Assembly (NCBI GenBank): GCA_016183835.1
Contig: JACPDV010000579.1
Location: 1-5,846, forward strand
Direction of reading: 5' to 3'
Source: Armatimonadota bacterium
Lineage (GTDB): Bacteria > Armatimonadota > UBA10988
Length of the DNA stretch: 5,846 nt
Shown: positions 1 through 5,846 of the stretch, in pieces
How the letters are laid out: every line of letters starts with the position of its first letter
Numbering within the stretch: the stretch's first letter is position 1
Program-made: the position numbers and the translations under genes
The notes under the pieces: generated by a model
The model's input: only the letters and a program-made list of their open reading frames with translations
Databases searched by the model: none
Told to the model about the DNA's origin: nothing

Positions 1-458
1 ACGCCGAGGTGCGCGACGACCTGTGGGTGGTGGCCGGCGACAACCTGTTCGACTTCAACCTGGGTGACCTGCAGCGGTTCTTTGCGCGGAAGGGCACGAG
101 CTGCGCCGTGGTCCGCCACTTCCCCGACCCCGAGCTGATCAAGCAGTACAGTAACGTCGAGCTCGACTCCGACGAGCGCGTGGTCTCGTTCATCGAGAAG
201 CCCGACGAACCGGTGAGCGACCTGATCGGGATCTGCTGCTACATGTTCGCCGCGGCCGACCTGCCGCGGTTCAGCGAGTACCCCTGGCTGAGAGACCGCA
301 GCATGGAGGCGCCCGGCTACTTCATGCAGTGGCTTCACCGGCAGACGGTGGTGCACGGTTTCTTCACGGACGGCTTGTGGTACGACATCGGGAACAAGTC
401 GCAGCTCCTGGAGGCCGACTACCTGATGCGCGTGCGGTACGGGAGTTGGAAGCCCTGA
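1..458 (+). CDS. Sugar-1-phosphate nucleotidyltransferase (RmlA/GalU-like), C-terminal part
   Basis: This is the 3' part of a gene whose reading frame is open to the left edge (codons from base 3), so the true start lies outside the window. The family transfers a nucleotide from NTP to a sugar 1-phosphate, making activated sugars such as dTDP-glucose in the cytoplasm for polysaccharide or glycan synthesis. Counting from the GTG at base 9, visible signatures are VVAGDN (residues 7-12; the Asp is the usual metal ligand), FIEKP (61-65; sugar-binding EKP motif), GICCYMF (74-80) and the C-terminal GLWYDIGNKSQLLEAD (122-137). The protein ends about a dozen residues after this last motif and has no left-handed beta-helix domain, so it is the short type; I estimate about 100 residues are missing upstream. 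Sugar and nucleotide specificity cannot be read from this fragment. The next gene begins 4 bases after the stop, suggesting co-transcription. Confidence 0.88.
   Translation, partial: AEVRDDLWVVAGDNLFDFNLGDLQRFFARKGTSCAVVRHFPDPELIKQYSNVELDSDERVVSFIEKPDEPVSDLIGICCYMFAAADLPRFSEYPWLRDRSMEAPGYFMQWLHRQTVVHGFFTDGLWYDIGNKSQLLEADYLMRVRYGSWKP
448..452 (+). promoter_or_regulatory. Ribosome binding site for the TPR/membrane gene
   Basis: GGAAG lies inside the last codons of the nucleotidyltransferase gene, 10 bases before the ATG at 463. It supports that ATG as the start and fits translation directly following the upstream gene. Confidence 0.5.
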
Positions 459-462
459 CGCC

Positions 463-1083
463 ATGACCTCGGCCGGCACGGGTGATGAGGATCCGCGGCG
501 CGTGGCGAGCGAACGCGCGCTCTCGGCGGCGGCGCTCTACCGCCGCCGGGGCGACACGGAAGCCGCCTGGCGCGCGCTCGACGACGCCCTCGCCGTGGAC
601 CCTGACTCCGCCGGCGTGTTTGCCCTGATGGGCGAGCTGAACCTGGACGCCGAGGAATGGGCCGCCGCGGCGCAGTGCTTCCGCCGCGCGCTCGAGCTGC
701 AGCCCGAGCTGGCCGCCGCCGAGGTGGGGCTCGGCCGCGCCAGCGTGGGGCTCGAGGGCATCGCCGGCGAGGCGGCCGGCGACGAGCCGGACGCCCGCGT
801 GCTGGCCCGGCGCAAGCCGGAGACCGCCTTCGCTTCGTCGCTGGTGATCCCCGGCCTGGGACAGATGTACGCGGGGGTGGTGGGCCGCGGCGCAGCCTTC
901 TTCGTCGGTGCGCTGCCGTTCTGGGCGCTCGCCGCGGCGCAGTTCACCGCGCACCTCGACGCCCTGATGCACCCCGCCCAGGACGCGCCGGGGCTGTGGG
1001 GGCTCGTGCTGGCGGCGGTCTACCACCTGGCGGCGGCCTGCGACGCCTGGCGCGTGCTCAGCCGCCTCAAGGCCGGCGCGTGA
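463..1083 (+). CDS. TPR-repeat membrane protein with PGLGQMYAG (DUF5683/TM2-like) C-terminal region
   Basis: A 206-residue protein in two parts. Residues about 16-49 and 50-83 look like two tetratricopeptide repeats, with the periodic A/G/Y/A/A/P pattern and the ends ALAVDP and ALELQP. They are usually protein-interaction helices. After a charged linker (about 98-120), residues 123-140 carry ASSLVIPGLGQMYAG, the signature of small membrane proteins of the TM2/DUF5683 type. Hydrophobic stretches follow at about 143-161 and 177-193, so two to three membrane segments are likely. I see no N-terminal signal peptide and no catalytic motif. The role is unknown; a membrane-anchored adaptor or assembly factor is an inference from the architecture. 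The ATG at 463 follows the previous stop by 4 bases with GGAAG upstream, and the 3' end overlaps the peptidase start by 4 bases. Confidence 0.8.
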   Translation: MTSAGTGDEDPRRVASERALSAAALYRRRGDTEAAWRALDDALAVDPDSAGVFALMGELNLDAEEWAAAAQCFRRALELQPELAAAEVGLGRASVGLEGIAGEAAGDEPDARVLARRKPETAFASSLVIPGLGQMYAGVVGRGAAFFVGALPFWALAAAQFTAHLDALMHPAQDAPGLWGLVLAAVYHLAAACDAWRVLSRLKAGA

Positions 1084-3551
1084 GCCTGAGGCGAGCCATG
1101 CTGCACCTCCCGCTCCTGCTCGGCGCCCTCAGTGTCTGCGCCGCCGACGAGCCGCCCCACGGACCGCTCTGGGAGACCTACCAGCGCGCCGAGCGGCTCG
1201 GCTCCGCGGCGATGGACGAGCTGGTCGCGCGCGATGTCGTGCAGCCGCGCTGGCTGGAGGGAAACGATCGCTTCTGGTACCGGCTCGACCTCGGCGAAGA
1301 GCGCGAGTTCGTTCTAGTCGACGCCGCGCAGGGCGCCCGCGCGCCGGCCTTCGACCACGCCCGGCTGGCCGCGGCGCTGAGCGACGCGCTCAAGCGGAAG
1401 ATCGACCCGCGGCGACTGCCCTTCCGTGAGATCGCCTTCGCCGAGGATGGCGCGCGGCTCCATTTCCGGGTGGGCGAGCAGGGCTGGCGCTGCGACCTGC
1501 GGAGCTACGCGCTGGAGCAGGCGGCGTTACCCGAGCCGCCGGCCGTGCCCGCCGCGCCGCCGGCGCCCGAGCAGAAGCCCGGCGAGTCGCCCAACCGCCG
1601 CTGGACCGCATTCGTCCGGGACGGCAGCCTCTGGCTGCGCGCCGAAGCCGGCGCCGAGCACACGCTGAGCGCCGACGGCGATCCGGGGCACCCCTACGGC
1701 CCCTGGAGCTGGTCGCCCGACAGCCGGCGTCTGGCGGCCTGGCGCACCACGCCCGGCGACAACCTGGCCATGTACGTGGTGGAGTCCTCGCCCAAGGAGG
1801 GGCTCCGGCCGAAGCTGCGCCAGTACACCTACCCACTCCCCGGCGACCGGCTCGACCGCCACGAGCTGCGGCTGTTCGAGGTCGACCCGCCGCGCGAGGT
1901 CAAGGTGGACGCCGACCCGGTCGAGACGCCCAACGGTCTTCCCGAGCTGCGTTGGAAGCCGGACTCCGCCCGGCTGACCTACGAGCACACCGACCGCGGC
2001 AACCAACGCGTGCGTGTGCTCGAGGTGGACGCCGCGACCGGCGCCGTGCGAACAGTAATCGAGGAGCGGAGCCCGACCTTCGTCTGGCCACCCTGCCACG
2101 CGCTCGAGTACCTGGACGACACGGACGAGATCGTCTGGGCAGCGGAGCGGGACGGCTGGAACCATCTCTACCTGATCGACGAACGGACCGGCGCGGTGAA
2201 GAACCGCATCACGCAGGGCGAGTGGGTGGTGCGGCAGCTCGGGCGGATCGACCGCGCCGGGCGGTGGCTCGAGTTCGCCGCGGGCGGTCGCGAGGCGGGG
2301 CAGGACCCCTACCTGCTGCACTGGTACCGCGTCAACCTGGACGGCAGCGGGCTGGCGAGCTTGTCGCCGGCGAACGGTCAGCACAGCCTGCGGCCCTCGC
2401 CCGATGGCAGGTTCCACCTGGACACCTGGTCGCGGGTGGACCAGCCACCGGTGACCGAGCTGCGGCGGAGCGCCGACGGCGGGCTCGTCTGCCGGGTGGA
2501 GGAGGCGGACATCGGGGCGTTGACGGCCACCGGCTGGCGGCTGCCCGAGCCCTTCGTGGCGCCGGGGCGCGACAGGACGACGCCCATCCACGGCGTGATC
2601 TGGCGGCCGTCGCGGCTCGACGAGGCGCAGCGCTACCCGGTGATCGAGGACATCTACGCCGGACCGCAGGGCTCGTTCGTGCCGCACACCTTCAGCGCCT
2701 CGGGGGCGCACTTCGCGCTGGCCGAGCTGGGCTTCGTGGTGGTGCAGATCGACGGCATGGGAACCGCCAACCGCGCCAAGGCGTTTCACGACGTGGCCTG
2801 GCACGACCTGGGCGACAGCGGCTTCCCCGACCGTATCGCCTGGCTGCGCGCCGCGGCGGCGAAGTACCCGTACATGGACCTGACCCGCGTCGGGATCTAC
2901 GGCATGTCGGCCGGCGGCTACAATGCGGCGCGCGCGCTGATCGCCTGCCCTGAGGTGTACAGAGTGGCGGTGGCTCTGGCTGGCAACCACGACCACCGCA
3001 CCGACAAGGCCTGGTGGAACGAGCTGTGGATGGGCTACCCCGTGGGGCCGCACTACGCCGCGCAGTCCAACGTGGTCAACGCGGACAAGCTGCGCGGCAA
3101 GCTGCTCCTGGTCCACGGCGAGCTGGACGACAATGTGAACCCGTCGGCGGCCACGCTGCAGTTCGCCAACGCGCTGATCCGGGCCAACTGTGACTTCGAG
3201 CTGCTTCTGGTGCCCGGCGCGGGGCACGGGTTCGGGGCCTACGTGCAGCGGCGGATGTGGGACTGGTTCGTGCGCTGGCTGCGCGGCGAGGAGCCGCCCG
3301 CAGCCTATCCCTTGAAGCAGGCGGGCGGCAGCGAGTGCGAGATCACCGTCCGCAACGCCCTGGCCCAGCCGGCGGCGATCTACTGGATCGACTTCGAGGG
3401 CAAACTGCGCAAGTACCACGACTTGCAGCCCGGACAGGAGATCCGGCAGCACACTTTCATCGGCCACCAGTGGGAGGCGCAGGTGGACGGTGTGGCGGTG
3501 TCGTGGTATCGGGCATCGGCGGCACAGCCGGCGTGGGCGGTGGGCGAGTGA
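1080..3551 (+). CDS. Secreted DPP IV-like S9 serine peptidase with C-terminal VHL beta domain
   Basis: An 823-residue protein. Residues 1-21 form a signal peptide (SLRR, hydrophobic core, VCA/AD cleavage site), so it is exported. A small N-terminal part and a Pro-rich linker (about 151-171) precede a DPP IV-type beta-propeller (about 172-500), recognisable by WSPDS (211-215) and ERDGWNHLYL (356-365). The alpha/beta-hydrolase domain (about 525-735) has Tyr526 in DIYAGP, nucleophile Ser610 in GMSAGGY, Asp683 in ELDDNVNP and His716 in GAGHGF. The triad order and spacing match DPP IV. The family cleaves peptides, often after proline. The double-Glu helix that gives DPP IV its aminodipeptidase specificity is not visible before WSPDS, so true DPP IV activity is doubtful. 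Residues about 752-817 match the VHL beta domain. The GTG at 1080 (GTGA overlap with the upstream stop, AAGG at 1069-1072) gives a charged signal-peptide n-region; the ATG at 1098 is the alternative (817 residues). Confidence 0.93.
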   Translation: MSLRRAMLHLPLLLGALSVCAADEPPHGPLWETYQRAERLGSAAMDELVARDVVQPRWLEGNDRFWYRLDLGEEREFVLVDAAQGARAPAFDHARLAAALSDALKRKIDPRRLPFREIAFAEDGARLHFRVGEQGWRCDLRSYALEQAALPEPPAVPAAPPAPEQKPGESPNRRWTAFVRDGSLWLRAEAGAEHTLSADGDPGHPYGPWSWSPDSRRLAAWRTTPGDNLAMYVVESSPKEGLRPKLRQYTYPLPGDRLDRHELRLFEVDPPREVKVDADPVETPNGLPELRWKPDSARLTYEHTDRGNQRVRVLEVDAATGAVRTVIEERSPTFVWPPCHALEYLDDTDEIVWAAERDGWNHLYLIDERTGAVKNRITQGEWVVRQLGRIDRAGRWLEFAAGGREAGQDPYLLHWYRVNLDGSGLASLSPANGQHSLRPSPDGRFHLDTWSRVDQPPVTELRRSADGGLVCRVEEADIGALTATGWRLPEPFVAPGRDRTTPIHGVIWRPSRLDEAQRYPVIEDIYAGPQGSFVPHTFSASGAHFALAELGFVVVQIDGMGTANRAKAFHDVAWHDLGDSGFPDRIAWLRAAAAKYPYMDLTRVGIYGMSAGGYNAARALIACPEVYRVAVALAGNHDHRTDKAWWNELWMGYPVGPHYAAQSNVVNADKLRGKLLLVHGELDDNVNPSAATLQFANALIRANCDFELLLVPGAGHGFGAYVQRRMWDWFVRWLRGEEPPAAYPLKQAGGSECEITVRNALAQPAAIYWIDFEGKLRKYHDLQPGQEIRQHTFIGHQWEAQVDGVAVSWYRASAAQPAWAVGE
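1088..1091 (+). promoter_or_regulatory. Possible ribosome binding site for an alternative peptidase start
   Basis: GAGG sits 6 bases before the ATG at 1098, which is in frame with the GTG at 1080. It makes the ATG a real competitor for the start. The ATG form would have a signal peptide lacking the Arg-Arg n-region, which is why the GTG is preferred here. Confidence 0.35.
3333..3530 (+). other. Region encoding a VHL beta-domain-like module
   Basis: This marks the C-terminal domain of the S9 peptidase (residues about 752-817), joined to the hydrolase by a short linker (about 737-751). The pattern ITVRN, YWIDFEG, KYHDLQPG, HTFIGHQW follows human VHL VWLNFDG, PYPTLPPG, HSYRGHLW without a gap. 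W769, Y779, T792, H796 and W798 align with VHL W88, Y98, S111, H115 and W117, the pocket that holds hydroxyproline of HIF-1alpha. The alignment was made by eye from memory of the human sequence. The alpha domain of VHL that binds elongin C is absent. The most likely role is a substrate- or matrix-binding module outside the cell. Ligand binding is an inference. Confidence 0.82.
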
Positions 3552-3623
3552 CCCGGAGTGGGTTGGCGGCGGCAGGAGTGGAGCGGGCGGTGGCCGAATG
3601 AGCCCGCGGGTAAGCAGAGCTGC

Positions 3624-4358
3624 ATGGCGGAAGTGAATCTGACTCAGGCACGGCAATACTACCGGGCGGCGCAGGTCGACAGCGAGGAGCATGCGCAGCG
3701 CCTCATGTCGCTGGGCGTGGGCGGCTTGGCGATGGTTCTGCTGATGACCGCGCCGGCGCTCGGGCCGCTGTTCCAGTTCCTCTGGGTGGCGATCATCGTG
3801 GGCGCCGGGGCCGGCCTCTTCCTCTTCCGGCGGCACATGCACGAGCGGCTGCGCGAGGCCATCCTGACGCAGCAGCTCCAGCGCTACCTGCCGCTCGACA
3901 TGGAGCTGTGGGACCGCGTCGGCGCCATGCGTGACCTCCCCGCGCCGCTCAACAGCTACGTGGAGCATGTGCTCGAGACCTACATCGACTTCCGGGCCCA
4001 GGTCTCCGATCGGGACGAGGTGGAGCTGGGGCAGGTGCAGCTCATCCACGCCCGCGACCGGCTGTTCGAGTACCTCGACCTGGCCGAGCGCACGGGCGCC
4101 ATCCGCACCGTGCTCGAGACCCAGGCGGGGCGCATCTCCGATGAGGACCAGATCAGTCTGCGGCAGCGGTTTGGCGAGCAGTGCGCCGGCCTGCAGCAGA
4201 TCGCGCAGAGCTTCGACCGCACCGTGGGCAACCTGGCCGTGGCGCAGGTTCTCGGCGGCGAGCTGGGCGAGACCAGCATCGACGACGTCGCGGAGCGGAT
4301 GCACGAGATCGAAAGCGAGCTGGATGAAGTGAAACGCTCGATGTCGGTGGACGCCTGA
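3624..4358 (+). CDS. Hypothetical protein with two N-terminal membrane helices and a long helical tail
   Basis: A 244-residue protein I do not recognise. A polar, amphipathic N-terminus (1-26) precedes a hydrophobic hairpin: one segment at about 27-43 and another at about 50-68, with a Pro/Gly turn between and RRH after the second. This predicts both ends in the cytoplasm. The remaining 175 residues are charged, rich in Glu, Arg, Gln and Leu, and look almost wholly helical; the last 25 or so have coiled-coil character (MHEIESELDEVKRSM). There is no signal peptide, enzymatic motif or metal site. Start choice: the ATG at 3624 has only a weak AGAG upstream (3616-3619). The frame stays open back to a GTG at 3558, but that extension is Trp/Arg-rich and unlike a protein start. 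The stop overlaps the moeA start by one base (TGATG), so the two are probably co-translated; a link to molybdenum enzymes is only a positional guess. Confidence 0.75.
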   Translation: MAEVNLTQARQYYRAAQVDSEEHAQRLMSLGVGGLAMVLLMTAPALGPLFQFLWVAIIVGAGAGLFLFRRHMHERLREAILTQQLQRYLPLDMELWDRVGAMRDLPAPLNSYVEHVLETYIDFRAQVSDRDEVELGQVQLIHARDRLFEYLDLAERTGAIRTVLETQAGRISDEDQISLRQRFGEQCAGLQQIAQSFDRTVGNLAVAQVLGGELGETSIDDVAERMHEIESELDEVKRSMSVDA

Positions 4359-5569
4359 TGCAGCCGCCCCTGCCTGTGGACCAGGCGCTCGCCATCGTCC
4401 TCGCCCACTGCCGGCGCCTGCCGGGCGAGGCGGTCCCGCTCGCCGCCTGCCGCGGGCGAGTCCTGGCCGAGGACGTGGTCAGCGACCTCGACCTGCCGCT
4501 CTTCACCAACAGCGCGATGGACGGCTTCGCGGTGCACGCGTCGGACCTGGCCGAGGCGACGGAGCAGCGGCCGGTGTGGCTGCCCGTGACCGCCGACCTG
4601 CCGGCCGGGCCGAGCGAGCCGGGGCCGCTGATGCTCGGCACCACGGCGCGCATCATGACCGGCGCCGAGCTGCCGCCCGGCGCCGATGCGGTGGTGCCCA
4701 TCGAGCTGGCCCACGTCGCCGGTGGGCGGGTCCATTTCGCCACAGCGCCGCGCCCCGGCGCCAACGTCCGGCCGCGGGGCGAGGACGTGCGGATCGGCGA
4801 GACGGTGCTGCGCGCGGGCACCACCCTCGGCTACGCCGAGATCGCCGTGCTGGCGGCGCTCGGGCGGGTTGAGGTGCCGGTCACGCGGGCGCCGCGGGCG
4901 GCCGTGCTCTCCACCGGCGACGAGCTGGTGGACGTGAGCGAAGTGCCGGGTCCGGGGCAGCTTCGCGACAGCTCGATCCTGGCGCTCCCGGCGCAGCTCG
5001 CGGCGCTCGGCGTGGACGTGGTGGGCGCGTGGCGGGCGGTGGACAATGAGGAGGCGCTCGTCTCGCGGCTACAGGGGCTGCCGAACGTCGATCTGGTGAT
5101 CACCGCAGGCGGCGTGTCGATGGGCGACCGCGACTTCGTGCGGCCCGTGGCCGAGCGGCTGGGCGAAGTGTACTTCCATCGCGTGGCGATCAAGCCGGGG
5201 AAGCCGCTGGTCTTCGGCCGGCTCGGCGAGGCACTGTTCTTCGGGCTGCCCGGGAATCCGGTGTCGTCGATGGTCTCCGTGGACGTGTTCGTGCGGCCGG
5301 CGGTGGACGCGCTGCTGGGGCGCAGCGACGGCGGCCGGCTGCGGCTCCGCGGGCGGATGGCGGAGGCGGTGAGGAGCGATGCCTCACGGTGTGAGTACGT
5401 GCGCGTGACGGTGCGGGCGGATGCCGACGGTCAGGTGTGGGCCACGGCGACGGGCGACCAGGGCAGCGGGCGGATGGCGTCGATGCTCGGGGCCGACGGC
5501 TACGCGATCATTCCGGAAGGAGTCGCAGTGGCGGCCGCTGGGGAGGAGGTCAGGATTGAGCTCTTCTGA
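4358..5569 (+). CDS. moeA: Molybdopterin molybdotransferase MoeA
   Basis: A complete 403-residue MoeA, close to the usual length of about 400-410. MoeA inserts molybdate into adenylylated molybdopterin, the last common step of molybdenum cofactor synthesis in the cytoplasm; the cofactor then serves oxidoreductases such as nitrate, formate or aldehyde-type enzymes. Seen in order: NSAMDG (51-56), RIMTGAELPPGAD (98-110, Thr101), RPRGED, STGDEL (186-191, with Asp188 and Glu189), GQLRDS (200-205), ITAGGVSMGDRDF (248-260), AIKPGKP (277-283) and GLPGNPVSS (296-304), followed by the small C-terminal beta-barrel domain. All expected signatures are intact. The ATG overlaps the upstream stop by one base, with GGTGG 7 bases ahead, so translation is probably coupled. 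No other moa/moe/mob gene is in the window; since MoeA needs MogA/MoaB and MoaA-E to act, those genes must be elsewhere. Confidence 0.97.
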   Translation: MQPPLPVDQALAIVLAHCRRLPGEAVPLAACRGRVLAEDVVSDLDLPLFTNSAMDGFAVHASDLAEATEQRPVWLPVTADLPAGPSEPGPLMLGTTARIMTGAELPPGADAVVPIELAHVAGGRVHFATAPRPGANVRPRGEDVRIGETVLRAGTTLGYAEIAVLAALGRVEVPVTRAPRAAVLSTGDELVDVSEVPGPGQLRDSSILALPAQLAALGVDVVGAWRAVDNEEALVSRLQGLPNVDLVITAGGVSMGDRDFVRPVAERLGEVYFHRVAIKPGKPLVFGRLGEALFFGLPGNPVSSMVSVDVFVRPAVDALLGRSDGGRLRLRGRMAEAVRSDASRCEYVRVTVRADADGQVWATATGDQGSGRMASMLGADGYAIIPEGVAVAAAGEEVRIELF

Positions 5570-5592
5570 CCCCGCCGCCGGCGCCGCGCCGC

Positions 5593-5709
5593 CGTCATTG
5601 CGAGGAGGTCTGCCGACGAAGCAATCTCGTCCGAGACGGCGCTTGTGGAGCGGATCCGGGGCACCTGGTGACCGCGATTGCTTCGTCGGCGGACCTCCTC
5701 GCAATGACG
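5593..5709. repeat. Long inverted repeat (dispersed CATTGCGAGG-type palindromic element)
   Basis: Two 34-base arms, 5593-5626 and 5676-5709, are reverse complements with a single mismatch (T5611). As RNA this position becomes a G-U wobble, so a 34-pair stem can form around a 49-base loop. The loop holds smaller palindromes (TCTCG..CGAGA at 5625-5636, CGGATCCG at 5651-5658). The outer ends CGTCATTGCGAGGAG and the inner GAAGCAATC are, as I recall, the hallmark of a widespread intergenic repeat family in environmental bacterial genomes, probably a REP- or MITE-like element. No transposase is encoded, and I see no clear target-site duplication in the GC-rich flanks. It lies 23 bases after the moeA stop and may end or stabilise that transcript. 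It lacks the T-run of a classical intrinsic terminator. Confidence 0.9.
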
Positions 5710-5749
5710 CTCGCCGCTTCAGACACCGCAGACAGCGCATCGAGATCGC

Positions 5750-5754
5750 AGGAG
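5750..5754 (+). promoter_or_regulatory. Ribosome binding site for the right-edge gene
   Basis: AGGAG, the best Shine-Dalgarno match near a start codon in the window, is 9 bases before the GTG at 5764. It decides the choice of start for the partial reading frame that follows. Confidence 0.5.
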
Positions 5755-5763
5755 TGCCAGCAG

Positions 5764-5846
5764 GTGTCTGAACGGAGCTGGTGTGTGCCGGCGGAGCGGG
5801 TGCACGCCGCGCGGTTGCGCGCGGGCTTCCGGCGGTGGTCCGAGGC
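5764..5846 (+). CDS. Possible start of an unidentified gene, cut by the right edge
   Basis: A GTG at 5764, 9 bases after AGGAG, opens a frame that stays open to the end of the window (27 complete codons). The peptide begins MSERSWCVPAERVHAARL and continues with an RAGFRRWSE-like stretch. Its composition, with high G/C at third positions and mixed hydrophobic and charged residues, looks like a genuine protein start. The alternatives in the other two forward frames are repetitive Gly/Ala/Arg or Cys-rich and look non-coding. It is too short to assign a family. Confidence 0.45.
   Translation, partial: MSERSWCVPAERVHAARLRAGFRRWSE

Noticed and set aside
364..1026. A 220-codon minus-strand open frame opposite the TPR gene
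   Set aside because: Arg-rich translation without motifs, lying wholly opposite genes with recognisable products.
657..1079. In-frame upstream extension of the peptidase frame
   Set aside because: The extension is almost entirely Arg/Gly/Ala and overlaps the TPR gene, and it would bury the signal peptide inside the protein. The true start is at 1080 or 1098.
1128..1139. Possible lipoprotein lipobox (LSVC) in the peptidase signal peptide
   Set aside because: Val directly before the Cys does not fit the usual Gly/Ala/Ser at that position; signal peptidase I cleavage after VCA is more likely.
3558..3623. GTG start at 3558 for the membrane-protein gene
   Set aside because: The extra 22 residues are Trp/Arg-rich without resemblance to a protein start, and no suitably spaced ribosome binding site precedes it.
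3552..3623. Promoter or terminator in the 72-base gap after the peptidase gene
   Set aside because: The gap is G-rich with no convincing -10/-35 pair and no hairpin with a T-run; nothing can be supported.
1527..4304. A 925-codon open frame on the minus strand
   Set aside because: It lies opposite the peptidase and the membrane-protein gene in high-GC DNA, spans the gap between two real genes, and its translation is a low-complexity mix of Arg, Gly, His, Val and Pro with no domain. It is a shadow frame.
5384..5771. Open frames on both strands across the inverted repeat
   Set aside because: Their translations contain the repeat arms read as LRGG.PTKQS and DCFVG.PPRND, a well-known type of spurious protein made from this palindromic repeat; they also overlap the end of moeA.

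Overview
The window is a high-GC bacterial segment, and every convincing gene lies on the plus strand and is closely packed. The taxon cannot be fixed from the sequence. The high GC, the secreted S9 peptidase subtype and the dispersed palindromic repeat fit a large-genome environmental bacterium; Planctomycetota, Acidobacteriota or Armatimonadota are guesses rather than calls.

Layout: (1) 1-458 is the 3' end of a sugar-1-phosphate nucleotidyltransferase cut by the left edge. (2) 463-1083 encodes a small TPR protein with a C-terminal membrane region carrying a PGLGQMYAG signature. (3) 1080-3551 encodes a secreted DPP IV-like S9 serine peptidase with an intact Ser/Asp/His triad. It ends in an extra module that matches the von Hippel-Lindau (VHL) beta domain. 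(4) 3624-4358 encodes an unrecognised protein with two membrane helices and a long helical tail. (5) 4358-5569 is a complete moeA for molybdenum cofactor synthesis. (6) 5593-5709 is a long, nearly perfect inverted repeat of the dispersed CATTGCGAGG...GAAGCAATC type. (7) From 5764 a new gene probably starts and leaves the window.

Genes 1-3 are joined by a 4-base gap and a 4-base overlap, and genes 4-5 by a one-base TGATG overlap. This suggests two translationally coupled groups separated by 72 bases. No shared pathway is evident across the set. The repeat after moeA probably marks the end of the transcription unit.

The most striking observation is the C-terminus of the peptidase. All five residues that line the hydroxyproline pocket of human VHL (W88, Y98, S111, H115, W117) have counterparts at identical spacing (W769, Y779, T792, H796, W798). 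A hydroxyproline-reader fold on a secreted peptidase from a proline-specific clan suggests, as a hypothesis, an enzyme directed at hydroxyproline-containing proteins or peptides.
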